This document shows, in pieces, positions 37,289 to 46,774 of a stretch of 64,000 nucleotides of DNA. Within the stretch, counting starts at the first letter, position 1, and each line of letters opens with the position of its first letter. The position numbers were made by a program, and so were the translations under genes. The stretch is from Okeania sp. SIO1I7 (GTDB lineage Bacteria; Cyanobacteriota; Cyanobacteriia; Cyanobacteriales; Microcoleaceae): the NCBI GenBank assembly GCA_010672585.1, contig JAAHGF010000005.1, positions 1-64,000 on the forward strand. The letters run 5' to 3'. The notes under the pieces are model-generated. The model was not told where the DNA came from and made no database searches. It worked only from the letters and a program-made list of their open reading frames with translations.

Positions 37289-37886
37289 GTACTATTCCAA
37301 AGTTGACAATAATTATACCTCTCAAGAATATCCGTTATGTGGGCATATTCAGAAGCAGAAATTCTCTGATAGAAAACATAATTGCAGCAACTGTGGTTAT
37401 CAACTGAATCAGGATGTAGCTGCTGCACCCACCCCCATCCCCTCCCGGGAGGAGAGCAAGAGGGGTGGGTGAGGATTAATAGCCGTGGGGCACACGGCCC
37501 GAGAAAAGCGCACCGCCTGTGCTGAGGTTCCCGAGGGCGTAAAGACGGAGCAAGAAAGCTTGTGGAGATGGTAGTAGCGGGGGTACAACTCAGTTTATTT
37601 GATTTGTTATCTATAGAACTTACGCAGATACGCTATATATATTGTTCAAAACTATTGTCCAATAGTGGCATGACTCTATAGATAGTGCATTTCCCTAAGT
37701 CCCGATCTAGCCCGAGAATCTGTGATACAAGAATCTCCCGTTATAATCTCCGATTTAACGGTGAGAGTGTCAATTTGAGAGATGTAGTTAAAATTAAAAG
37801 ATAAAGTCTATTATTTACTCGTTAATTAAAAAAAACAGAATAGACAATATCACAAAACCTGTATAAAGTCAATAAAATAAACATTA

Positions 37887-40598
37887 GTGTCATACTCAAC
37901 CCAGAACAGCCGAGAGCTGGATCTGAAGACCTTATTTCCATTTGAATTAGACAACTTCCAGAAAGAGGCGATCGTCGCTGTAAACGCTGGAAAATCCGTA
38001 GTTGTTTGTACCCCTACCGGCTCAGGCAAAACCCTCATTGGAGAATATGCCATCTACCGTGCCCTAAGTCGCGGGCGACGAGTGTTCTATACCACACCTC
38101 TAAAAGCTCTGTCAAACCAAAAATTGCGGGACTTCCGGGACAAATTTGGAGCAGACAAAGTAGGGTTAGTCACGGGAGATACCTCCGTCAATAGGGAAGC
38201 ATCAGTCCTAGTAATGACTACAGAAGTCTTCCGCAATATGCTCTATGGCACTCCCATAGGAGAAATAGGCACATCTCTAGAAAAAGTAGAAGCCGTAGTC
38301 CTGGACGAATGCCACTACATGAACGATCGCCAAAGAGGCACAGTATGGGAAGAATTAATAATTTATTGTCCACCAGAAATTCAACTATTAGCTCTCTCCG
38401 CTACAGTAGCCAACAGCGACCAGCTTACAGATTGGATTAATAAAGTACATGGGCCAACTGAACTGATTTACTCTGATTTTCGGCCAGTACCTCTCCAATT
38501 TAATTTTTCTAATAGTAAAGGTCTATTTCCTCTACTGAGCAACAACCAAAAAAGAGTAAATCCTTTGCTCAAGCCTAAAAATCGACATATAGGTAGAGAT
38601 AGAAGAGAAAAACAATTAGAACCAATATTACCGGCAGTTTTATCTCAACTCAAAGAGCGGGATATGTTACCAGCTATCTACTTCATATTTAGTCGTCGAG
38701 GTTGCGATCGCGCAGTAGCAGAAATAGCACAAGTCAGCAATCTTACTTTGCTGGACGAAACAGAAAAAATTCAACTGCAAAATTTAATTCAAAAATTTCT
38801 TAATAGTAACCCAGACCTAACTCACTCTAAAAAACTCGAACCCCTAAGTAAAGGTATAGCATCCCACCATGCGGGAATGTTACCAGTGTGGAAAGGATTA
38901 GTGGAGGAATTATTTCAGCTAGGTTTAATCAAAGTAGTATTTGCCACTGAAACCCTAGCTGCTGGAATTAATATGCCAGCTCGTACTACTGTAATCTCTA
39001 GCCTCTCCAAACGCACAGATGAAGGCCACAGATTACTAAAACCATCAGAATTTCTGCAAATGGCAGGTAGAGCTGGACGCCGGGGGATGGATGTTCAAGG
39101 TTACGTTTTAACTGTCCAAACTAGGTTTGAGGGTGCGAAGGAGGCGTCTTATTTAGCAACTTCAGAAGCTGACCCCCTGGTTAGTCAGTTTACTCCTAGT
39201 TATGGTATGGTGCTGAATTTGCTACAAACTCATACTTTGGAGGAGGCAAAGGAGTTAGTCGAACGTAGTTTTGGTCAATATTTATCTACCCTTTCCCTGG
39301 AAACAGAACGCATAGAGATTGAGCAACAGCAGGCAGAGTTAACTTCTTTGCAAAATAAATTGGGGATTTATGAACAGAATGATTTGGTAAATTTGGAGGA
39401 GTTGCTGAGAGATTATGAGAAGATACGAGAAAGAGTAAAAGAAGAAAAACGACTGCTGAAAATTTTGCAAAGGCAAGCGGATGAAAATCGCATTAAGGAG
39501 ATGTCTTTGTCTTTGTCTTTTGCTCTATCGGGAACTATTATGAGTTTAAAAGGAAAGCACGTTCCTACTGCGAAGAGGTCTGATGCTAAACCTATTGCTG
39601 CTGCTTTGGTAGCTAAAATTCCTGGTTCTGGTCAGTCTTCTTACTATGTGTGTTTGGGTAAGGATAATCGATGGTATGTGGTGGCAGCTATGGATGTTGT
39701 CGGTTTACACCCAGATGTACCCCGCTTAGTGGCGGTAGAACAGATGGAATTGCCTGCTGAGATAGATTTTAGGTTAGGACAATGTCGTAAAGGAGATGAA
39801 ATTTATCTGAGTTTATCTGAACAAATTCCAGAGGTACCTCCACCAATAGATGCTCCAGAAGTTTTGGTACAAATGCAGAAAGTAGCAACGGTGGAAGTAA
39901 AGATTCAGGAACATCCGCTCAAGGAATGGGGAAGTCCTCGTATTTTGTTGAAGGGTTGGCGACGAATGGGTATATTGCAGATGGAAATAGGCGATCGCCA
40001 AACTGAGTTGGAGGATAAGTTGGCTCGTCATTGGCAGGAGTTTCTCAATCTCATTGAAATTTTGCAATATTTTGGTTGTCTGCATGAGGTGGTGCCTACG
40101 GATATTGGTCAAGCTTGTGCGGCAATCCGAGGTGATAATGAATTGTGGCTTGGTTTGGCGTTGATGTCTGGTGTTCTTGATGAACTGGACCCTCATCATT
40201 TGGCTGCTGCTTGTGCTGCTCTGGTGATGGAGATTACCAGACCTGATAGTTGGTCGCGTTATGATTTGTCTATGGAGGTAGAGGATGCTTTAGGTGGTTT
40301 GCGTAGTTTACGACATCAGTTATTTCAGGTGCAGCGTCGGTATCGGGTAAGTTTACCTGTTTGGCTGGAGAGGGATTTGATTAGTTTGGTTGAACAGTGG
40401 GCACTGGAGGTGGAATGGCAGGTGTTGGTGGACAATACGAGTCTGGATGAGGGTGATGTTGTCCGGATTTTACGTCGGACTCTGGATTTTCTTTCTCAGA
40501 TTCCTCATGTGCCTCATTTATCTGATGTTTTGCGACGGAATGCTTATCGGGCTATGCAGTTGATAGACCGTTTTCCTGTTAATGAGGAGGTTAAGTAA
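37887..40598 (+). CDS. Ski2-like DEAD/DExH-box RNA helicase
   Basis: 903 aa, GTG start at 37887 (no ATG fits before the conserved FPFELDNFQKEAI). Helicase core: motif I PTGSGKT (43-49), Ia TTPLKALSNQK, II DECH (140-143), III SAT (171-173), V TLAAGINMPARTTVISS, VI QMAGRAGRRG. The C-terminal ~450 residues hold a coiled coil (QQQAELTSLQNKLGIYEQ...) and a DSHCT-like region. Ski2-like enzymes unwind RNA for decay or processing in the cytoplasm. Full length for the cyanobacterial family. The IS605 right end lies 114 bp upstream. Confidence 0.94.
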   Translation: MSYSTQNSRELDLKTLFPFELDNFQKEAIVAVNAGKSVVVCTPTGSGKTLIGEYAIYRALSRGRRVFYTTPLKALSNQKLRDFRDKFGADKVGLVTGDTSVNREASVLVMTTEVFRNMLYGTPIGEIGTSLEKVEAVVLDECHYMNDRQRGTVWEELIIYCPPEIQLLALSATVANSDQLTDWINKVHGPTELIYSDFRPVPLQFNFSNSKGLFPLLSNNQKRVNPLLKPKNRHIGRDRREKQLEPILPAVLSQLKERDMLPAIYFIFSRRGCDRAVAEIAQVSNLTLLDETEKIQLQNLIQKFLNSNPDLTHSKKLEPLSKGIASHHAGMLPVWKGLVEELFQLGLIKVVFATETLAAGINMPARTTVISSLSKRTDEGHRLLKPSEFLQMAGRAGRRGMDVQGYVLTVQTRFEGAKEASYLATSEADPLVSQFTPSYGMVLNLLQTHTLEEAKELVERSFGQYLSTLSLETERIEIEQQQAELTSLQNKLGIYEQNDLVNLEELLRDYEKIRERVKEEKRLLKILQRQADENRIKEMSLSLSFALSGTIMSLKGKHVPTAKRSDAKPIAAALVAKIPGSGQSSYYVCLGKDNRWYVVAAMDVVGLHPDVPRLVAVEQMELPAEIDFRLGQCRKGDEIYLSLSEQIPEVPPPIDAPEVLVQMQKVATVEVKIQEHPLKEWGSPRILLKGWRRMGILQMEIGDRQTELEDKLARHWQEFLNLIEILQYFGCLHEVVPTDIGQACAAIRGDNELWLGLALMSGVLDELDPHHLAAACAALVMEITRPDSWSRYDLSMEVEDALGGLRSLRHQLFQVQRRYRVSLPVWLERDLISLVEQWALEVEWQVLVDNTSLDEGDVVRILRRTLDFLSQIPHVPHLSDVLRRNAYRAMQLIDRFPVNEEVK

Positions 40599-42326
40599 TC
40601 GTTGAAGTTTCTAGTGCTGCTACGCGGAAGTCAAAAGTCGTAGGGGCGAATGGCATTGGCTAGCGCCAAGCTCCGCTAACGCCCTCAAAAGTATTGATTG
40701 GTAAGACTTTTAGGATTTCGTAACCAGTTATTTCCGCCATCCTGTACTAGGAGTTTAAATAACCTAGATTTTAAGAAGGAAGAGGCAAGAGAGAAGAATT
40801 TTGTGTTGTCTGAGTTTTCAGCTTTTGATATGTCTGCGCCTTTTCCTTCGACTGCTATTACTATTATTGTACAATAGTTGAATAAAAAGTCATGCGTAGG
40901 GGCGAGTAACAACCAATGATTACATACTACCATGATTTTTTTGAGGATGCAAGGGGAAATTCTTTCTGTTTTTTTGGAGCTTCACAGAATGCAGATTCTA
41001 TATTTTGATGAGCGATCGCGGAGCGTTTAGCGGAGCTATGCGTCAGCAAAACGTAGTTTTATCGCGACGGGGGAACAGAGTTTTATCCCTTTATTTGCCG
41101 ATGGTCAAAAATTTTCTACCTTGTAGTAGACCGACACCCTTCAAATGTTGGAATGGTAGAGGTGGGTTTTCCTTCAATTTAGTATTAATATTCAAGTTGT
41201 ATCTTGGTTGAATAAAAAGTCATGCGTAGGGGCGAACGACTCCCAATGCACACAAGGATTTGGCCACGGATATACGGATTGATGCAGATTCTATATTTTG
41301 ATGAGCGATTGCGACGGGGCAACCGAGTTTTATCTCTTTATTTGCCTATGGTAGAAAATTTGGTGGTGGTGAATTTTCAGAATACCTTACCGATTTTTTG
41401 AGCTTCACAGGATGCAGATTAATCATCCGTGTATCCGTGACCAAATCCTTGTCTGGCTAATGGTGTGAGTATCTCTTCTATATATATTCAGTGGCGATAT
41501 GCTGTTTTTGGGTTGAATAAAAAGTCATGGGTAGGGGCGAGCAACCCCCAATGCACACAAGGATTTGGCCACGGATGTACGGATTGATGCAGATTCTATA
41601 TTTTGGTGAGCTTTGATGAGCTTTGATGAGCGATCGCGACGAGGGAACGGAGTTTTATCTCTTTATTTGCCTATGGTAGAAAATTTGGTGGTGGTGCATT
41701 TTCAGAGGAAATACCTTGCCGTTTTTTGGAGCTTCACAAGATGCAGATTAATCATCCGTGTATCTGTGGCAAAATCCTTGTCTGGCTGATGGTGTGAGTA
41801 TCTCTTCTATATATGTTCAGTGGCGAAATGCTGTTTTTGCGTTGAATAAAAAGTCATGCGCAGGGGCGAACGACACCCAACGATTAAATCGTATCATAAT
41901 TTTTTTGGCGATGCAAGAGGAATATCCTTGCCGATTTTTTGAGCTTCACAAGATGCAGATTAATCATCCGTGTATCTGTGGCAAAATCCTTGTCTGGCTA
42001 ATGGTGCAAGTATCTCTTCTATATATATTCAGTGGCGATATGCTATTTTGGGGTTGAATAAAAAGTCATACGTAGGGGCAAGTAACCCCCAATAATTACA
42101 TACTACTATGATTTTTTTAGGAATGCAAGGGGAAATTCCTTCCCGCCCGACTTAATTTTTAGAGCTTCACAGAATGCAGATTAACATCCCTACATCTGTA
42201 GCAAAATCCTTTTCTGACAACAACTTCTCTTGCTCTGAAAAAAAATTTACCCGCTCTGCAGGAGGGAAAAGAGAAAAGAAAAAGAGGGAAAAGGGGAAAA
42301 GAGGAAAAGAATAAAGGGGAAGAATT
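40599..42326. other. Spacer holding a degenerate ~300-bp tandem array
   Basis: No gene; short open frames follow the repeat units. See the repeat entry for its structure. Confidence 0.6.
40870..42190. repeat. Degenerate tandem array, about five units
   Basis: The phrase gttgaataaaaagtcat recurs at 40878, 41208, 41512, 41841 and 42053 (spacings 330, 304, 329, 212). Each unit may contain aggggcga, ccacggatatacggatt, gatgcagattctatattttg, a HIP1-like gcgatcgc, ttttatctctttatttgcc and gatgcagattaatcatccgtg. The segments ccacggat.tacggatt and aatcatccgtgtatccgtg are inverted with respect to each other, so each unit can fold. Confidence 0.82.
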
Positions 42327-44294
42327 CTAGGAACCAGAGACAGGCAAGACAATCCGAAAACCCCCATTGCTGACGACTTTATCGGCATCGTGGTTGTAAC
42401 GCACGGCACTCCGACAATCCCTAGAATTGTTGACCCAGCTACCGCCACGGAGCAGTCTGTAATTACTATCTCCTCCAGTTTCCCAAGCACTACCATCATT
42501 AGGCGCTCCATTATAATTATCGTGCCAAACATCCTGACACCATTTCAGGACATTGCCATGCATATCATACAAACCAAAGGCATTGGGTGGAAAAATTCCT
42601 ACATCTGTTGTTTCTCCACGATATATTCCTTTCGGTGCATCAGCATAAGGATGATTACCATTGTAGTTAACTAACTCAGACGTTATAGTTTCACCAAAAT
42701 AAAAAGGTGTGGTTGTTCCTGCTCGACAAGCATATTCCCACTGACTCTCACTGGGTAAAAAATATAGTTTACCTGTCATTTGTGAGAGTTTCTGACAAAA
42801 TTCTGTCGCGTCGTTCCAACTTACTCTTTCCACAGGACGGTTTGCACCTTTAAACACAGAAGGATTATTTCCCATAACTGCTGACCACTGTGCTTGAGTG
42901 ACTGGATACTTTCCCATGAAAAATTCTGGCACATCTACATAATGTTGCGGACCTTCACTATCTGTTCTCCCTGCTTCTGTCTCTGGAGACCCCATGAGAA
43001 AACCACCTCCAGGAATTTTTACCATTTCTAGGGAGACTCCATTGAAGTTTTCTGTCATTACTTCTGCCTTACCTTCACGACTACTTATTGTTTCTCCTCT
43101 GCGGTTAACTGTGACGGTGGTAAATATCTGAATGGGAATTTTGGGTTGTGGTGGAGGGGGAGGTGCTGGAGTTGGTTGGGGAGTAGAAATAATTTCTGGA
43201 GTTTTTTCTGGAGTTGGTTGGGGAGCAGGAATATTTTCTGGTGTTGTTTCTGGTATTGGTTGGGGAGAAGAAATAATTTCTGGAGATGGTTTATTACCAA
43301 AACCTCTACTTAATATTGCTGCGACAAACCCACTTCCTGCTAAACCTCCTAATATTAAAATCTGTCTTCTAGTTTTATTAGGTTGGGGTTGGGGTTGGGG
43401 TGTTGCGACTACTGTTTTTGTTTGAGTAGGTTGGGGTGCTGGTTTTGGTTGTGGTCTAAGTGTTGGGGTTGTCAAACCTAATGCTTCTAATACTTTCGTA
43501 GCATTTTCATAACGCTGTGGAAAATATTCATGTACCATCCTATCTAATATATTTGCCAGACGGTTACTTACTTTTGCTTCATTTCGCCAGATAACATTTC
43601 CTGTATTTGGGTCTGTTGGTAAATTTCCTGGGTTTTTACCAGTCAGTGCTTTTATTCCTACCATTCCTACTGCATATATATCGCTACTCAGTTTTGGTTT
43701 ACCTATCCCCTGTTCGCTTGGCATATATCCAGGGGTTCCGACTGCTACAGTTAAGGTGGTTGTTCCTGGTTTGTTTGCTGTGGTTAATACGTTTATTTCT
43801 TTTACTGCTCCAAAGTCGATTAATACTATTTTTTTGTCTGATTTACGACGCATCAAGTTTTCTGGTTTGATGTCTCGGTGAATTATATTATTTTGATGAG
43901 CTTTTTCTAATGCTGATAATATTCCTTTGAGTAGGGTAATGGTATAAGATTCGCTTAATTTTTTTCCTGGTGTTAGTTCTTTACTTATATCGTGACCTTC
44001 TATATATTCTTGTACTAGGTAAAATTCTGTTCTTTCTTGGAAATGAGCAAATAATTTTGGTATTTGGTCTGAGTCTTTTCCTAGTTTATATAAGGTTTCT
44101 GCTTCTCTCTCAAATAATCTTTGGGCAATTGTCAAAACTCCTGGATCTGAACTTTTAGGTGATAGATGTTTGACTACGCATTTTGGTTTGCCTGGTAAGT
44201 CTAAGTCTTGAGCTAAATAGGTATCTCCGAATCCTCCACTTCCTAGAGTGTCGATAATTTTGTAGTGGTTTCTCAGGATTTTTCCAGACTGCAT
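42327..44294 (-). CDS. Ser/Thr protein kinase fused to a formylglycine-generating-enzyme-type domain
   Basis: 655 aa. Kinase domain 10-275: Gly loop GSGGFGDTY (18-26), Lys42, catalytic IIHRDIKPENL (Asp141), DFG at 160-162, so it looks active. A Pro/Gln-rich linker follows, then a membrane helix near 310-332 (ILILGGLAGSGFVAAIL), a Pro/Thr-rich repeat (PQPIPETTPE...), and an FGE-sulfatase (SUMF1-type) domain about 405-650 (MVKIPGGGFLMGSPETE, VERVSWNDATEFC, LPSESQWEYACRAGT, LRGGSWVNNSRDCRSAVR). The layout places the kinase inside and the FGE-like domain outside the membrane. The FGE fold here may bind ligand rather than make formylglycine. Confidence 0.92.
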   Translation of the reverse strand: MQSGKILRNHYKIIDTLGSGGFGDTYLAQDLDLPGKPKCVVKHLSPKSSDPGVLTIAQRLFEREAETLYKLGKDSDQIPKLFAHFQERTEFYLVQEYIEGHDISKELTPGKKLSESYTITLLKGILSALEKAHQNNIIHRDIKPENLMRRKSDKKIVLIDFGAVKEINVLTTANKPGTTTLTVAVGTPGYMPSEQGIGKPKLSSDIYAVGMVGIKALTGKNPGNLPTDPNTGNVIWRNEAKVSNRLANILDRMVHEYFPQRYENATKVLEALGLTTPTLRPQPKPAPQPTQTKTVVATPQPQPQPNKTRRQILILGGLAGSGFVAAILSRGFGNKPSPEIISSPQPIPETTPENIPAPQPTPEKTPEIISTPQPTPAPPPPPQPKIPIQIFTTVTVNRRGETISSREGKAEVMTENFNGVSLEMVKIPGGGFLMGSPETEAGRTDSEGPQHYVDVPEFFMGKYPVTQAQWSAVMGNNPSVFKGANRPVERVSWNDATEFCQKLSQMTGKLYFLPSESQWEYACRAGTTTPFYFGETITSELVNYNGNHPYADAPKGIYRGETTDVGIFPPNAFGLYDMHGNVLKWCQDVWHDNYNGAPNDGSAWETGGDSNYRLLRGGSWVNNSRDCRSAVRYNHDADKVVSNGGFRIVLPVSGS

Positions 44295-46774
44295 TTTCAG
44301 TTATCAGTTATCAGTTATCAGCTTTTTTAGTTATTAGTTACCAGTTATTAGACTTCTTCTTATTCAGTTATCAGTTATCAGCTATTCTTCAACAATTAGC
44401 ATTAAAGAATTAAACTCATTCATTACTAATTACTTTAGTGGGCAAGTATGGTTTTTTGGCCTAATTTTTTTGAGTATATATGAGCGCACCTTTCCCATTA
44501 TATTTATAATATCATGTCAAGTTTTTTTGTCAACCCCCTTTTTTCAGTTATCAGTTATCAGTATCCAGTTAGTAGTAGGAGTTGAGAAATAGAATAAATA
44601 TTTCATGGGTTGAAACCCTACTACAAACAAAGGAGATTTCAGTAACGCCCAAAAATTCAATGAATTATCGTACACAAATCATCAATTATTTCCCCCTACT
44701 CTGTAGGGACGTTGTATGCAACTACTACTCCCTCTTTTGTGGAGATATCTAACTAATCAGAATAATTAAAATACTTTTTTTGATGAGCGATCGCCTGTCG
44801 TTAAGATTTTGTACTAGAAATTGTTTTTCCCAATCTGATTTTCTATTAGTTCCTACTCTACTTTCATATTCTCTAGAATCATTAATTCTGTTACCTGTTA
44901 TTAGAAGTTATTAGAATGTTTAGCAGAGAAATATGACTTTTCTGGACTAATTTTTTTGAGTATATATGAGCGCACCTTTCCCATTATATTTATAGTATCA
45001 TGTCAAGTTTTTTTGTCAATCCCCTTTTTTTCAGTTATCAGTTGTTGTACCAAGGGTTAAAAAAGAATGTTTAGAATAATCAGGATAATTAGAATACTTT
45101 CTTTGGTGAGCGATCGCCTGTCGTTAAGATTTTGTACTAGAAATTGTTTTTCCCAACAGAATCAGGAATTATGCACGGAAACTAAATCCAGTGAGGGTAA
45201 ATGATCATTCTTCCTCTACATATGGCGTTTTGAATATTAATTTGCGTAAGTCCTGAGAATTTTGTATTAGTTCCTACTCTACTTCCCTATTATCTAGAAT
45301 CATAAATTCTGTTATCGGTTATTAGACTGCCTAGTAGAGGAATATAGTTTTTTTGGCCTAATTTTTTTGAGTATATATGAGCGCACCTTTTCCATTATAT
45401 TTATAGTATCATGTCAAGTTTTTTTGTCAACCCCGTTTTTCAGTTATCAGTTGTTCTATCAAGGGTCATTTCAGTTATCAGTTAGTAAAGCTTTTATCTA
45501 AAATTAAAAGCAATAGCTGATTGCTGATAACGCAGTTCCTCCTACAGGAGGCTAGCTGACGGCTGTTTGCGCAGCATGACAAACGGAAATGCTTACATTA
45601 GCAATAATCTTTAATTTTTATTTTACAAATTAGCTAAAACTTATATTCGTTAAGCTTTTCAGATTTTTCTTATTTTTTTTTGTACCTATAGATACTAAAA
45701 ATAGTCATAGTAATTATCTATTAATTATCAGCAGTAGTTTTAATTCTATAGGAGTTTACTTTATCTGATACTGTATATTTAAACGCTTGGAAAGTTTTAA
45801 GTTTTTTCTGAGTTCAGCCTTTCTTTAATTGCAAGATATTTTCTGTATCATTCAAATCAAACTACTAAATTACCGAATAATGAAGAATTAATAATGAAGA
45901 ATTAATAATGAAGAGTTGATAGTTAATAATTATTCATTCAACAATTCAGGTTTAAAGCCTCCCCCTTTGAAGGGGATAAAATCAAAAAAATGCTTTTAGT
46001 CAATCCTCTTATTTTAAGAATAGGTAATTTTAATTATTAATTGTTAATTGCTGAATGACACAAAGTTTTCATTTATTGCAATATTTTAGTAAGTTATATC
46101 AAAATACTTAAGGAAAATCATGGAAAATTAAATATAATTTTATCCTGAAAGTTAGTTGTATTTATTGATAAAGAATCAATAGACACTACTTAATTTTCAC
46201 CTGTAGATTGATTAAATAAATTATGAGACAATTTTGAAAATCTAGTAAGTACTTATATTATTTATTTTATGTGTATAAAAATATTTTTATTTGACATAAA
46301 AGATTGAATATGTTAGAAAAAATAGTAATTGCCACCATATTTTGAGGAAATGAGAACAGATAAAACTGGCCTCAAGTCTGCTAAATAAATTAATTTTTAA
46401 GATGAAATCAAAATGCCTAATATTTCTAAATAAAAAATTTATGAAGTTAACTAAAGTAGAGAATTGCAATTAATTTATGGATAAATATGAGTTTCTCAAT
46501 CATTTCATGCTAATAAAACTTATCAGAAAGAAACAACTTGTGAAATAAAATAACTATTAGAGGTTGTCTGAGAAGTCCAATATGCTAGATCCAAGCCCCC
46601 TAAATCCCCCAAAATTGGGGGACTTTTAGAAGCAAATTGACTCTTGTTCCCCCCAAAGTTGGCTTGCTCGGGGGGCAAAATTCAGTATCAAAAAACTTTT
46701 CAGATATCCTCTTAATTAAAGCAATTATTAATGAATTTTATTTGAATACTTATTTAATTAAATCAAGAAGAGTA
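44295..46774. other. Long repeat-filled spacer
   Basis: No gene in about 2.5 kb. 44295-44400: 'cagttatcagttatcag' runs. 44445-45440: a three-unit tandem array. 45163-45255: family F. 45470-45598: family E. 45870-46052: family C. 46582-46675: mirrored 'cccccaaaattggggg' repeat also found at about 22510-22580. The stretch 46060-46560 is AT-rich with nothing recognised. Confidence 0.6.
44445..45440. repeat. Tandem array of three ~410-485-bp units
   Basis: ttttttgagtatatatgagc followed by gcacctttcccattatatttata and atcatgtcaagtttttttgt recurs near 44465, 44950 and 45362. The phrase gcgatcgcctgtcgttaaga with tttgtactagaaattgtttt occurs near 44790 and 45112. The third unit carries a family F MITE. 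Confidence 0.82.

Larger units (their letters stand above)
35998..37570 (+). pseudogene. tnpB: tnpB (IS605 OrfB), multiply broken
   Basis: TnpB is the RNA-guided nuclease of IS605 elements. Pieces in order: N-terminal YQYKLKLTQHQEAEINHIL to a stop at 36436-36438; a second stop at 36472-36474 and RuvC-I with GIDAGIEYFVATSTG; family C MITE (36712-36872); KIRGSNNWLKLQNKI... RuvC-II Glu in IFVEDMNFKSW, DSGIGQFINEILPYVC, then TGA where Trp is usual; second family C MITE (37141-37288); zinc-finger region EYPLCGH..CSNCGY in which the first Cys has become Tyr; NQDVAAA with the RuvC-III Asp; a 45-bp hairpin repeat; then a TnpB tail (GLIAVGHTARE). Clearly inactive. Confidence 0.9.
35860..37773 (+). mobile_element. 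IS200/IS605-type element, disrupted by later insertions
   Basis: Spans a broken tnpB (35998 to about 37570) and a recognisable right end at about 37725-37773: agaatctcccgttataatctcc, hairpin arms cccgtta / taacgg, terminus gagagtgtcaa. The left boundary near 35860 is approximate; no tnpA is present. Confidence 0.68.

Noticed and set aside
41758-42057. 99-codon frame in the 41-42 kb array
   Set aside because: Repeats itself along with the tandem unit and is not recognisable as protein.
43132-43425. Gly-rich plus-strand frame
   Set aside because: Antisense of the Pro-rich linker of the kinase-FGE gene.
46637-46774. N-terminal extension of the GHL10 protein to a TTG
   Set aside because: The extension is encoded by a mirrored repeat (ccccc..ggggg) and would place 46 residues before a clear signal peptide.
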